A stretch of DNA of 64,000 nucleotides, taken from positions 3,596,001 to 3,660,000 of the forward strand of contig CP116670.1 of NCBI GenBank assembly GCA_028370155.1. Direction: 5' to 3'. Shown in pieces: positions 10,035 through 19,953 of the stretch. This DNA comes from Arthrobacter sp. OVS8 (GTDB taxonomy: Bacteria; Actinomycetota; Actinomycetes; Actinomycetales; Micrococcaceae). The position numbers were made by a program, and so were the translations under genes. Positions within the stretch are counted from its first letter, which is position 1, and each line of letters begins with the position of its first letter. Below the pieces are notes generated by a model. The model was not told the DNA's origin and searched no databases. It saw nothing but the letters and a program-made list of their open reading frames with translations.

Positions 10035-11266
10035 ATGACTGTTGTCCGCCAGACCGCCGCTGAATCGGCTGCAGCCACCGGCCGCCGTCGCGCGTCCTTC
10101 CACCCGCTCACGGTCGATGAGGTCCGCCGGCTCACCGATGACGCCATCGAGGTGACCTTCGGCGTTCCGGCTGAGCTCGCCGGCCAGTTCGATTACCTCC
10201 CCGGCCAGTACGTCGCGCTCCGCACCACCCTGCCGGATGAGTCGGGCGAGCCGAAGGAAATCCGGCGCAGCTACTCGATCTGCGCCGAGCCGCGGAGCTT
10301 CGCGGACGGCAGCAGCGAGATCCGCGTCGCGATCAAGAAGGACCTGGGCGGCCTGTTCTCCACCTGGGCGAACGCCGAGCTCAAGGCCGGCGACGTCCTG
10401 GACGTCATGAGCCCGATGGGCGCGTTCGTGTCCAAGCACGGCCGGGACGGCAAAGAGCAGAACCTGATGAACTCGATGAACCATCCGGACGAGATGGCAA
10501 ACGCCCTGGCGGGGAGTCCGGCTCCTTCGTGGCAATCGCCGCAGGTTCCGGCATCACCCCCGTGATCGCGATTGCCCGCACGCTGCTCGCGGCCCACCCG
10601 GACACCCGTTTCGACCTGGTCTACGCCAACAAAGCCGCCATGGACGTCATGTTCCTCGAGGAGCTTGCCGACCTGAAGGACAAGTACCCGTCCCGGCTCG
10701 CCCTGCACCATGTCCTGTCCCGTGAACAGCGGATCGCCCCGCTGCTGAGCGGCCGGATCGACGCGGAGAAGCTGCAGGCCCTGCTGGGGACCGCCATCCA
10801 CGCCGACGACGTCGACGAGTGGTTCCTGTGCGGTCCGTTCGAGCTGGTCCAGCTGTGCCGGGACACCCTGGCCGAGCGCGGCGTCAACCCGGACCACATC
10901 CGCTTCGAACTGTTCAGCACCGGCAAGCCGGACCGCCCCGAGGGCAACGCCGGGCGTCCGGTGATTGTGGACGAGTCCCAGGCCACGTACAAGATCACCT
11001 TCAAGCTGGACGGCCTCCAGGGCGAGGTGGCCAGCCCCACGCACGCCCGCGAATCGATCCTGAACGCTGCCCTGCGGGTCCGCCCGGACGTGCCGTTCGC
11101 GTGTGCCGGCGGCGTCTGCGGAACCTGCCGCGCCAAGGTGGTCACCGGTGCCGTCACGATGGATGAGAACTACGCACTCGAACAGGACGAACTGGACAAG
11201 GGCTACGTCCTCACCTGCCAGTCCCACCCCACGACGCCGGAAGTCACCGTCGACTTCGACGTCTAA
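10035..11266 (+). CDS. paaE: Phenylacetyl-CoA epoxidase reductase PaaE (one apparent frameshift)
   Basis: PaaE passes electrons from NADPH through FAD and a [2Fe-2S] cluster to the PaaABC epoxidase. In order: FAD-binding domain (LPGQYVALR, then RRSYSICAEP), NADPH domain (AIAAGSGITPVIAIARTLL, WFLCGPFELV) and a C-terminal plant-type ferredoxin domain with CAGGVCGTCRAKV and a last Cys in YVLTCQSHP. One base is missing near 10515. An AAGGAAC ribosome site precedes the ATG. Length after repair is about 410 residues, normal for the family. Confidence 0.95.
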
Positions 11267-11305
11267 ACCGTCCGCCGCACCGAACCCACTCCAACGAGGA
11301 GCCCC

Positions 11306-12082
11306 ATGATTTCCTCTCCATCGCCGACGGCATCGCCGAGATCGTCCTGGACGCCCCCTATAAGCTCAACTCCCTGGACGAGCAGGCGCTCAGGGATTTG
11401 TCCCGGGCGTACGACGACGCCGCTGCCGCCGCCTCGCGCGGTGAGGTGCGGGCGCTGCTGCTCCGGGAGAAGGCCGCGCTTTCTGCGCGGGACGGGACAT
11501 CGCCGGTGTCACCCCGGAAACGGATGACGTCCAGGGCTACCTGGGCGGGCTCCTGCAGCCGCTGCTGAAGAAGATGACGGCCTTCCCCGCCCCCACGTTC
11601 GCGGCGGCCCAGGGCGCCTGCCTGGGCGTGGGGCTGGGCCTGCTGCTGGCCACGGATGTGGTGTACGTGGCGGAAAACGCCAAGTTCGGGTCCCCTTTGC
11701 GAACCTGGGTGCCACGCTGGATTCCGGCGGCCACTGGTACTTCACCGAGCGGCTCGGCATGCACCGGACGCTGGACCTGATTTACACGGCGGAGCTGATG
11801 AGCGGCGCGGAAGCAGTGGCCCAGGGGATGTTCAGCCGGGCCATGCCGGCGGCCGACCTGCTGGAGAACACCCGCGCCATCGTGGCCAAGGCGGCCACCG
11901 GTGCCACGAGCGCGTTCAACGCCAGCAAGGACCTGGTGGCCCACATCCGGGACCAGCGGCTGGGTCTCTGGGAGTCCATGGAAGAGGAGAACGCCGAGCA
12001 GGCCCGTCTCTGCAAGACCGAGGACTACTCGGAGGGATTCCGGGCGTTCCAGGAGAAGCGCACGCCGGTGTTCAAGGGGTAA
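11306..12082 (+). CDS. Enoyl-CoA hydratase/isomerase family protein (three apparent frameshifts)
   Basis: Repair of single-base losses near 11313, 11483 and 11693 gives about 259 residues. Crotonase features are IAEIVLDAPYKLNSLDEQAL, the oxyanion segment FCAGRDIAG, and FAAAQGACLGVGLGLLLATD, then FGSPFANLGATLDSG. Last in the paa operon, 39 bases after paaE, so it probably acts in phenylacetate breakdown as PaaG (1,2-epoxyphenylacetyl-CoA isomerase) or PaaF (2,3-dehydroadipyl-CoA hydratase). I cannot choose between them from sequence. It faces the Lrp regulator tail to tail with 9 bases between. Confidence 0.85.
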
Positions 12083-12091
12083 ACGGCCCCG

Positions 12092-12556
12092 CTAGCGGGT
12101 GTCCAGGTCCTCGAAGACCAGGAACGTCTGCGTGTCCAGGACCCCGGGCATGGACTGCAGCTGGTCGAAGATCACCCGGCGCAGATCGACGTTGTCAACG
12201 GCGCGCACCAGCAGGATGACATCGAAGTCCCCGCCCACCAGGGCGATATGGTGCACCTCCGGAATGGCCCGCAGCAGTTCCCGCAGCTCCCGCCAGGAGT
12301 GCTGCCGGACCTTCAGGGTCACGTAGGCGGAGGATTTCAGCCCTGCCTTGATCGGATCCACCAGCGCCGTGAACTTGGTCAGTACGCCCTCCCCGGTCAG
12401 CCGGGAGATGCGCGTGTAGGCATGGGCGCGGGAGATGTGGACATTCTCCGCGACCTGCGTGACGGACATTCGGCCGTCCCGGGTGAGTTCCGCAATGATG
12501 TTCCGGTCCACGTCATCCAGCGGTACCGCCGACTGTTCCGCCTCGGGCTCTGCCAT
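12092..12556 (-). CDS. Lrp/AsnC-family transcriptional regulator
   Basis: An intact 154-residue protein from the ATG at 12556 (MAEPEAEQS). The N-terminal helix-turn-helix has LDDVDRNIIAELTRDGRMSVTQVA and SRAHAYTRISRLTGEGVL. The C-terminal RAM/AsnC domain has SSAYVTLKV, HHIALVGGDFDVILLV and the end LVFEDLD. It is divergent from the 2-oxoacid dehydrogenase operon, the arrangement of BkdR regulators that sense branched-chain amino acids or oxoacids. It probably controls that operon and itself. A longer in-frame start exists at 12679 but would consume the shared promoter region. Confidence 0.9.
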   Translation of the reverse strand: MAEPEAEQSAVPLDDVDRNIIAELTRDGRMSVTQVAENVHISRAHAYTRISRLTGEGVLTKFTALVDPIKAGLKSSAYVTLKVRQHSWRELRELLRAIPEVHHIALVGGDFDVILLVRAVDNVDLRRVIFDQLQSMPGVLDTQTFLVFEDLDTR

Positions 12557-12604
12557 TTGTCCACAACTCCCACTGGTAATCCAGCTCACACTTACAATTC
12601 GTCT

Positions 12605-12628
12605 TCCAGAATAGGCCAATTTTCTGGA
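12605..12628. promoter_or_regulatory. Candidate Lrp operator in the divergent promoter region
   Basis: TCCAGAA at 12605-12611 and TTCTGGA at 12622-12628 form an exact inverted repeat with a 10-base AT-rich spacer. It lies midway between the divergent Lrp gene and bkdA. Related half-sites (CCAGC, GCTGGAGCTGG) lie on either side. This is the likely binding site of the regulator. Confidence 0.5.
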
Positions 12629-12715
12629 CTTCTCCACGATTTTTGCTGGAGCTGGATACGAAACATCGTCCGGCGGCATACTGGGAGCGAATAGTGGCTA
12701 CAGAAGGACGGACCA

Positions 12716-13891
12716 ATGACGATCTCCGCAGAAGCGCCGGAAGACGCCGCCAGCGAGGCGGTACGCAAGTTCGGCATCACTGTCGAGGACTACATGCTGC
12801 CGGCACGGCACCAGATCCAGATGGTGGGACCGGACGGCACGCTGAACCCGCACACCGAGCAGGGCACCCAGCCGGGCCACGAGTACGCCCTCCCCGGCGA
12901 CGAGGAACTGCTGGCAGCCTACGAGCAGCTGGTGGTCGGGCGCCGGGTCAATGACCAGAACTCCGCCCTGGTCCGGCAGGGCCGGATGGCCGTCTACCCG
13001 TCCAGCCACGGCCAGGAGGCCTGCCAGGTCGCTGCCGCCCTCTGCCTGTCCGACGGCGACTGGATGTTCCCCACCTACCGCGACTCCGTGGCCGTGATGG
13101 CCCGCGGCGTCGATCCCGTCCAGACCATGACGCTCTTCCGCGGCGACTGGCACGGCGGCTACGACCCCGCCAAGCACAAGGTCGGCATCCAGTGCACCCC
13201 GCTGACCACCCAGCTGCTGCACGGCGTCGGCGTGGCCCACGCTGCCAAGCTGCGCGGCGAGGACACCGTGGTCCTGGCCATGTGCGGCGACGGCGCCACG
13301 AGCGAAGGCGACTTCCACGAGGCACTGAACTTCGCGGCCGTCTTCCACCTTCCGGTGGTGTTCTTCGTCCAGAACAACCAGTACGCGATCTCCGTGCCGC
13401 TGGCGCACCAGTCGGTCGCGCCGTCGCTGGCCCACAAGGCCGTGGGCTACGGCATGGCCGGCGAACGCGTGGACGGCAACGACATGGTCGCCCTCCTTGC
13501 CGTGCTGGGCCGGGCCGTACGGCTCGCCCGTGAAGGCTCCGGCCCGCTGCTCGTGGAAGCCCACACCTACCGCATGCAGGCCCACACCAACGCCGACGAC
13601 GCCACCCGGTACCGCCAGGACAGTGAGGTGGCGCAGTGGGTGGCCAAGGATCCGCTGAGCCGGATGGAGACCTACCTGACGGACCGCGGACTGCTCGACG
13701 ACCAGCGCGCCGCCGGGATCGCCGAGAAGGCCGAAGCCGTAGCCACCCAGCTCCGCGAAGGCCTGAGCGAAGAGGTCCCGGTGGAACCGCAGGATCTCTT
13801 CAAGTACGTCTTCTCCACCCCCACGCCACAGCTACAGGAACAGTCCGCCTTGCTTGCCGACGAACTCTCCCGGGAAGAGGCCGCAAAATGA
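12716..13891 (+). CDS. bkdA: Thiamine-dependent 2-oxoacid dehydrogenase E1 alpha subunit (branched-chain or pyruvate type)
   Basis: An intact 391-residue E1 alpha. It decarboxylates a 2-oxoacid on thiamine diphosphate and passes the acyl group to the E2 lipoyl arm. Key features are YPSSHGQEACQVA, the TPP/Mg motif GDGATSEGDFHEALNFAAVF ending in NN, and the phosphorylation-loop-like HTYRMQAHTNADDATRYR. AAGGACGG precedes the ATG. bkdB starts at the ATGA overlap. The Lrp neighbour and split alpha/beta E1 fit a branched-chain oxoacid dehydrogenase; the database label pyruvate dehydrogenase is a frequent alternative for this family. Confidence 0.88.
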   Translation: MTISAEAPEDAASEAVRKFGITVEDYMLPARHQIQMVGPDGTLNPHTEQGTQPGHEYALPGDEELLAAYEQLVVGRRVNDQNSALVRQGRMAVYPSSHGQEACQVAAALCLSDGDWMFPTYRDSVAVMARGVDPVQTMTLFRGDWHGGYDPAKHKVGIQCTPLTTQLLHGVGVAHAAKLRGEDTVVLAMCGDGATSEGDFHEALNFAAVFHLPVVFFVQNNQYAISVPLAHQSVAPSLAHKAVGYGMAGERVDGNDMVALLAVLGRAVRLAREGSGPLLVEAHTYRMQAHTNADDATRYRQDSEVAQWVAKDPLSRMETYLTDRGLLDDQRAAGIAEKAEAVATQLREGLSEEVPVEPQDLFKYVFSTPTPQLQEQSALLADELSREEAAK

Positions 13892-14997
13892 GCCCCACCA
13901 TCACCACCTCGTCCGAGGCGAACGGCAACGTCAGTGCCGCCACAGCGCGTGCCGCCGCGAAGGCGGCGGTTGTGGCCGAACAGACCGGCCCGCAGACCAT
14001 CACCCTGGCCAAGGCCCTGAACACTGCCATGGCCGACGCCATGCACGCGGATCCCTCGGTCCTGGTCTTCGGCGAGGACGTCGGCATGCTCGGCGGCGTC
14101 TTCCGGATCACCGACGGACTCACCAAGACCTTCGGCAAGGACCGTTGCTTCGACACCCCGCTGGCCGAGTCCGGCATCGTCGGCATGGCGGTCGGCATGG
14201 CCATGAACGGGATGCGCCCGGTCATCGAAATGCAGTTCGACGCCTTCGCCTACCCGGCGTTCGAGCAGATCGTCAGCCACGTCGCCAAGATGCACAACCG
14301 CACCAAGGGCGCCGTCAAACTGCCCATGGTCATCCGGGTCCCCTACGCCGGCGGCATCGGGGAGTAGAGCACCACTGCGATTCCTCCGAGGCCTACTACG
14401 CCCACACCGCCGGTCTCAAGGTGTTCACCCCGGCCACCGTCGCCGACGGCTACCGGATGCTCCGCGAGGCCATCGACTCCGATGACCCCGTGATGTTTAT
14501 GGAGCCCAAAAGCTCTACTGGTCCAAGGACCAGGTGGACCTGGACGCACTCCGCGCCGAACACGCCGAGAACACCGCCCGCGGCACGTCCTCCGAGGGCC
14601 GCGCCGCCGTCGCCCGCCCCGGCACCGACGCGACGCTGATCGCCTACGGCCCGTCCGTCCCGACGGCGCTCGCCGCCGCCGCAGCGGCCGCCGAGGAGGG
14701 CGCTCGCTCGAGGTGATCGACGTCCGCTCGATCGTGCCCTTCGACGACGAGACGGTCTGCGCCTCGGTCCGCAAGACAGGCCGCGCCGTGGTCATCGCCG
14801 AGGCCCACGGCTTCGCGTCCGTGTCCTCCGAGATCGTTGCGCGGGTCCAGGAACGCTGTTTCCACCACCTGGCCGCGCCGATCCGCCGTGTCACGGGCTT
14901 CGACGTCCCGTACCCGGCACCCAAGCTCGAGCACTACTACCTGCCCGGCGTGGACCGCATCCTCGACGCCGTTGACGACCTCCAGTGGGAAGACTGA
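13888..14997 (+). CDS. bkdB: 2-oxoacid dehydrogenase E1 beta subunit (three apparent frameshifts)
   Basis: E1 beta pairs with E1 alpha to build the thiamine site. Motifs: ITLAKALNTAMADAM, VLVFGEDVGMLGGVFRIT, FDTPLAESGIVGMAVGMAMN, IEMQFDAFAYPAFEQIVSH, then after the first shift HCDSSEAYYAHTAGLKVF, and at the end EVIDVRSIVPFDDETV and VTGFDVPYP. Single-base losses lie near 14362, 14510 and 14700; the first creates an early TAG. Repaired length is about 370 residues. The E2 gene follows after 2 bases. Confidence 0.9.
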
Positions 14998-14999
14998 CC

Positions 15000-16599
15000 A
15001 TGAGCGAACCGAAAGTATTCCTCCTCCCGGACCTCGGCGAAGGCCTCACCGAAGCCGAGCTCGTCAACTGGCTCGTGGCCGTGGGTGACGAAATCCGCGT
15101 GGACCAGCCGATCGCCGAGGTCGAGACGGCGAAGTCCATGGTCGAAGTGCCTTCCCCGTATGCCGGCACCGTTGCCGTGCTGCACGGCGAGCCCGGGCAG
15201 ACGCTCGACGTCGGGAAGCCGTTGATCTCTGTGACTCCTGTTGGTGGCGCCGCCGGCCGGCCCGGGGGCGGCGCGGATGATGCCGCCCCGCCCCTTCGCC
15301 GGACAGCATTCGTCCTGCGGACGATGCTGCCGGCTTCGACAGGCCCGATGCCACTCCCGGGGCGGCATCATCCGCGCCGGCTGGTTCCGTTTCTGACTCG
15401 CCTGACGCTGTCGCCGGGTCACCTGCTGCGTCTTCCTCGCCGGCCGCTGTTGCGGCTGAGGTCTATCGCGAGGAGGAGAAGGCCGGGTCTGGCAACGTGC
15501 TGATCGGGTACGGGACTCCGGGCGGGCATGGGGTTGCTCGGCGGACCCGGGCTCCTAAGCGGGCTGCCGGGACTGCCGTGGCTGAGCCGGTGGCCCAGGT
15601 TTCTGCGGCTGAGAAGGCAGCAGATGATTTGGTGCTGATGCGCACCCGGGTTCCCGGGAAGCTCGGGGCTGTTATTTCTCCGCTCGTTCGGCGGATGGCG
15701 CGGGACCATGGGGTTGATTTGGGGGAACTCCAGGGTTCGGGGGCCAGCGGGCTCATCATGCGGCGCGACGTCGAGGCTGTCATCAAGCCCGCGGCGGGCA
15801 CGCGTCAGGCGGCGGCGCCGCCCAGGCGCCGGCGGCACCTGCGGCTGCGCCTGCCGGGGACACCGATGCCCGCACCGGGCTGGGCATCACCGGGCGGACC
15901 GCCGTCCGCGGCGTGCGGAAGGCCGTTGCGGCGAACATGACGCGCAGCCGTTCCGAGATCCCGGAAGCGACGGTGTGGGTGGATGTTGACGCCACCGCGC
16001 TGGTGGAAATGCGGGCGGGGCTCAAGAAGGCGGATCCGCACCACACCCCGGGGCTGCTGGCGTTCATCGCCCGGTTCGTCACCGCCGGGCTGAAGAAGTT
16101 CCCGGAGCTGAACACCCGGATCGTGACCACCGAGGACACCGCCGGCGGAGCGTCGCAGGAGATTGTGGCGTTCGACGGCGTCAACCTCGGCTTCGCGGCC
16201 CAGACCGACCGCGGCCTGATGGTGCCTTCGGTGCGCAACGCGGACAAACTCAGCGCCCGCGAACTGGACGCCGAGATCCGCCGGCTCACCGCCGTCGTGC
16301 GCGACGGCAAGGCGACCCCGGCGGAACTGGGCAGCGGCACGTTCACGCTGAACAACTACGGGGTCTTCGGGGTGGACGGTTCCGCCGCGATCATCAACCA
16401 CCCCGAGGTGGGAATCCTCGGCGTGGGGCGCATTATCGACAAGCCCTGGGTGGTCAACGGCGAACTCGCCGTGCGCAAAGTCACCGAGCTGACCCTCACC
16501 TTCGACCACCGTGTGTGCGACGGCGGAACCGCCGGCGGGTTCCTGCGCTATGTGGCCGACGCGATCGAGAACCCGGGATCGGTGCTCGCGGACCTGTAG
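15000..16599 (+). CDS. bkdC: 2-oxoacid dehydrogenase E2 (dihydrolipoamide acyltransferase) with palindromic insert (two apparent frameshifts)
   Basis: E2 carries the acyl group on lipoate and transfers it to CoA. Order: one lipoyl domain (LPDLGEGLTEAELVNW, lipoyl Lys in ETAKSMVEV), a long Ala/Pro/Ser linker, a peripheral subunit-binding domain (ISPLVRRMARDHGVDLGEL), a second linker, and the acyltransferase core (GRTAVRGVRKAVAANMTRS, active-site motif FDHRVCDGG). The first linker holds a palindromic element at 15279-15369; one missing C inside it explains the first shift. The second shift is near 15800. Repaired length is about 533 residues. Third gene of the operon; no E3 here, so a shared dihydrolipoamide dehydrogenase is expected. 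Confidence 0.9.
15279..15369 (+). repeat. In-frame coding palindromic element, copy 1 (E2 linker)
   Basis: Ends are GATGCCGCCCC and GGGGCGGCATC, exact inverted repeats of 11 bases. Inside are a 5' block GCCCCTTCGCC, a central hairpin (CAGCATTCGTCC against GGACGATGCTG) and a 3' block ACAGGCCCGATGCCACTCCC. With one C restored after GATGCCGCCCC the element is 31 codons and reads as an Ala/Pro/Asp-rich linker starting DAAPAPSPDS and ending RPDATPGAAS, joining the lipoyl domain to the rest of E2 in frame. Other copies are at 52395, 53272 and 59233. Confidence 0.88.
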
Positions 16600-16735
16600 C
16601 CGGGCACGGACGGCGCGGGCGGATAGACCGCCCGCGCCGTCCGGCTTCCAGCTTCCGGCCAGCTCCGGTGGGTACAATCGAGGGCAGAAACATCGCACCA
16701 ACGACGCCGGAGAAACGCCGGAATACGGAGATTTA

Positions 16736-17551
16736 ATGTCACGATGGCTCGAGGTTGGCCCGGACAACTACGTCCTGACCACCCAAGGTTCCCTGCTCAA
16801 CACCGGCCTGGTTGTCGGCTCCGAACGCGCGCTGGTGATCGACACCGGCAGCGGTCCCCGGCAGGGACGCGAGATCCTGGACGCCGTGCGGGAAAAGACG
16901 CAGCTGCCGCTGGTCGTCGTCAACACCCACGCCCACTACGACCACTTCTTCGGCAACGCGGTGTTCGCCGACGCCGGAGTGACCGAGTTCTGGGCGCACG
17001 AGAACTGCGCCGCCGAGATTGACGAGAACGGCGACAGCCAGCGCCCCGCCGTCGCGGCTAACGAGCCGGAAATGGCGGCCGGCGAGGGAGACAACACCGA
17101 ACTCGTGGTCCCGAACGCCATCGTGAAAGACCAGCCGGTCCTCGTGGACCTCGGCGGACAGACCGTCACCTTCTTCTACCTCGGCCACGGACACACCGAC
17201 GGCGACCTCCTCGTGGGAACGGCCACTACCCTCTTCGCCGGGGACCTCGTGGAGCAGGGCTCACACCCGTCCTTTGAGGATTCCTACCCGGAAGAGTGGG
17301 CGGACGTCCTCCGGCACGTCTCCGCCTTGCGTCACCGCTACGAATTCCTGGTTCCGGGCCACGGGGAGCCGTGCAGCGACCAGTTCGTGAAGACCATGGC
17401 CAACACCATGTCGACGGCGGTGCGGCAGGCCACCCAGGCCACCCGGGAAACCCCGGACGACGCCACTAAGGCCGTCCCGATCCTGCCCTACGGGCCGGAG
17501 CAGTCCCGCTGGTTCATCAGGCGCCTGCAGGAGACCCGCGCACACCACTGA
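16736..17551 (+). CDS. MBL-fold metallo-hydrolase
   Basis: An intact 271-residue protein with the metallo-beta-lactamase zinc motif NTHAHYDHFFGN (HxHxDH), a later His in YLGHGHTDGDLLV, the bridging Asp in LFAGDLVEQGSH, and a final His in LVPGHGEP. Family members hydrolyse esters, thioesters or lactones, such as glyoxalase II-type and quorum-lactone substrates; which one applies is not visible. A CGGAG site sits five bases before the ATG at 16736. It stands alone between the E2 gene and the MinD-like gene. Confidence 0.88.
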   Translation: MSRWLEVGPDNYVLTTQGSLLNTGLVVGSERALVIDTGSGPRQGREILDAVREKTQLPLVVVNTHAHYDHFFGNAVFADAGVTEFWAHENCAAEIDENGDSQRPAVAANEPEMAAGEGDNTELVVPNAIVKDQPVLVDLGGQTVTFFYLGHGHTDGDLLVGTATTLFAGDLVEQGSHPSFEDSYPEEWADVLRHVSALRHRYEFLVPGHGEPCSDQFVKTMANTMSTAVRQATQATRETPDDATKAVPILPYGPEQSRWFIRRLQETRAHH

Positions 17552-17668
17552 GTCCGCGGATGCGGGCGTCGATGGTAAGGGTACGCACGACTGCCCCTAG
17601 AATTGCAGTTTGGACCAAATCAAACGAGCACCGCAGCCGCCTGCGCTGTGAGTCCCAGGGGGACCAAT

Positions 17669-19104
17669 ATGCCCGATCCGGTGGACAACAACACAGCCAA
17701 CGCTGCCGCAGAGGCAGAACAACCCGAACTCCGGCGCCGGCGTGACCGCCGCCGGGGCGAGGACTCCGACGCCCGGACAGGAACCATGCCGATCACACCC
17801 TCCGACGCCGTCGACACCCAGGCGCCGCGTCCGCCGCGCCGCAATTCCTGGGCCGAGGCCGCCGAAGCAGCCGACGAACGAAACGCCGCCACCGGCGCTG
17901 TCCCGCTGATCCGGCAGGTCCCCGCAGCACCGCAGCCGCCGGCCGCCCCGCCGGTGTCGGCCACTCCGGACTCCGGCCCGGTGGCCGGCGAGGACGGGCC
18001 GTTCGATGAGGAGGCGCTCGAGGACTTCGGGACTGAGTCGCCCGCCTTCGAAATGGCCGCGCCCCTGTCGCGCCGTTCGGCAGTGCCGGCGGCGCCCGGC
18101 GGCGCCCCCGCAGTGCCTGCCCCGCCGGCGCGGGCCACCCGCTCCGCCAGCCGGGCCGCGGCCCTGACCGCACCGGCCCCCGATTTCATCAGCTCCCCGG
18201 TCTCTTCGTCCGCGAGCAGAAGCCCCGGCCCGTCGGAGGCTTTCGGGGAGCCCTCTACTCCCTGACCGGCGGCGGCCTGAACCTGGGCCCCAGCGCCCGG
18301 CAGCGCGAAGAAGACGAACTGGCACGGCGCATCTCCCGCCAGCTCCAGGGAAGTTACAACACCGCCGTCCTGAGCCTCAAGGGCGGCATCGGCAAGACCT
18401 CCACCACGGTGGGCGTTGGCCTGACCCTGGCCGAGTTCCGCGGCGACCCGCCGTGCGCCATCGACGCGAACCCGGACTCCGGCGACCTCGTCGAGCGGGC
18501 CCTCGGCGAGGGCATCTACCAGCAGCAGAGTCCCCGCACCATCACCGACCTGCTCAAGAACATCGAATCCATCGATTCCCTCACTGCCCTGGCCCGGTAC
18601 ATGCACCACGCCGGCCGCCTGCACCTGATCGCCGGCGAACAGGACCCCGAGGTCTCCGATTCGCTGACCGCCGAGGAATACCTGCGGATCCGCAAGCTCA
18701 TCTCCGGCTACTATTCGGTGGCCCTGACCGACTGCGGCACCGGGGTCACGCACAACGCCATGAAGGGCATCCTGCAGTCCGCCGACAACCTGATCATCGC
18801 GGCGGGTTACGCGGTCAGCGGCGCCAAGCGAGCCCGCAGCACCCTGCACTGGCTGGCCAGCCATGGCTACGAGGAACTCGCCCGGAACGCCGTTGTGGTC
18901 ATCACGGACAAGGACGAGGTGTCCTCACGTGTGGACAAAGACGCGATCGAGGACCACCTGTCCGGCATCTGCCGCCAGCTGATCGCCGTGCCGCACGACC
19001 GCGGCGTGGCCGACGGCGACCTGGTCACCCTCGATGTGCTCCGCCCGGAAACCCGGCGCGCCTACCGCGAGATCGCCGCCGCGATCGTGGACGGCTACGT
19101 CTAG
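17669..19104 (+). CDS. MinD/ParA-like ATPase with long N-terminal proline-rich region (one apparent frameshift)
   Basis: About 479 residues after restoring one base near 18235. Residues 1 to about 190 are low-complexity, rich in Ala, Pro, Arg and Glu. The C-terminal part is a deviant-Walker ATPase: SLKGGIGKTSTTVGVGLTLA, AIDANPDSGDL, and ALTDCGTGVTHNAMKG. Actinobacterial proteins of this kind occur near type VII secretion or in surface positioning systems, but no WXG100 or Ecc gene is near here. It probably acts as a membrane-associated positioning ATPase; partner unknown. GGGGGACC precedes the ATG. Confidence 0.8.
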
Positions 19105-19182
19105 GCACCTGGGTTCGCGGGCGGGACCGGTAACGCCGCGGGGTGAAGTTGTGCCGGGCGGGGTCCGCCCTACATTTTAGGG

Positions 19183-19917
19183 ATGACCAACAACGCCGGG
19201 GACGAAGCCGCCCTGCAGCTGCAGGACCTCCTGATGGGGACGGAGAACGTCGAGGACTTCCTCGGCCGCCTCGCTGAGTTCTCCGCGGCCACACTCAGCC
19301 ACGCCGCGGGCGCCGAGATCGAATGCGGCGTCACGCTGCAGCGCCGGAAGAAGACCATGACCGTGGCGGGGAGCAGCCCCCGCGCTGTCATCCTGGACCG
19401 CATCGAACAAAGCCTCGGCGACGGCCCTTGCATCGAAGCCCTCCGGACACGATCCGTGGTCCTCCTCGCCGACGTCGACACCGACCCGCGCTGGCCGGAC
19501 TACCAGGTGCAGCTCGCCGCCCAGGGCGTCCGCAGCACCCTCGGCGTGCCGCTGGAAATCGGCGAGGATGCCATCGCCGCCCTGAACTTCTTCGGCTCCG
19601 ACACCGGGCTGTTCACCGACGAAATCATTGCCGACGCCGCCGGCTTCGCCGACCTCGCCGGCCGTTCCCTCCGCCTGGCGGTCCGGATCGGCACCGCGCA
19701 GTCCCGCGCCGAGGATCTCCAGGCCGCCATGGAGCACCGCACCTCGATCGATCTTGCCTGCGGAGTGGTAATGGCCCAGAACCGCTGCTCCCAGGAGGAA
19801 GCCATGAGCATTCTCAGCCGGGTGTCCAGCAACCGGAACCAGAAGCTCCGCGACGTCGCAGCCGAGGTCCTGCGGAGTCTCACCGGCGGGGAAGTCCGCA
19901 CGCACTTCGACGCCTGA
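19183..19917 (+). CDS. GAF and ANTAR domain protein (RNA-binding antitermination regulator)
   Basis: An intact 244-residue protein. The GAF domain covers about residues 20-165 (LGDGPCIEALRTRSVVLLAD, then GVRSTLGVPLEIG). The C-terminal ANTAR domain covers about 175-235 (RTSIDLACGVVMAQNRCSQE, then AMSILSRVSSNRN). ANTAR proteins bind paired stem-loops in mRNA leaders and prevent termination; the GAF part likely senses a signal. Such proteins are numerous in actinobacteria. No target is evident nearby. The start ATG at 19183 begins MTNNAGDEAAL. Confidence 0.9.
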   Translation: MTNNAGDEAALQLQDLLMGTENVEDFLGRLAEFSAATLSHAAGAEIECGVTLQRRKKTMTVAGSSPRAVILDRIEQSLGDGPCIEALRTRSVVLLADVDTDPRWPDYQVQLAAQGVRSTLGVPLEIGEDAIAALNFFGSDTGLFTDEIIADAAGFADLAGRSLRLAVRIGTAQSRAEDLQAAMEHRTSIDLACGVVMAQNRCSQEEAMSILSRVSSNRNQKLRDVAAEVLRSLTGGEVRTHFDA

Positions 19918-19953
19918 CCGCCCCGGTGTGCGGCCCGCCCTAGGATGAAGGGG

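Noticed and set aside
13888..14997. Early TAG in the E1 beta gene as a genuine truncation
   Set aside because: The remaining E1 beta motifs continue in the next frames and a single lost base explains the stop, the same pattern as in dozens of genes here.
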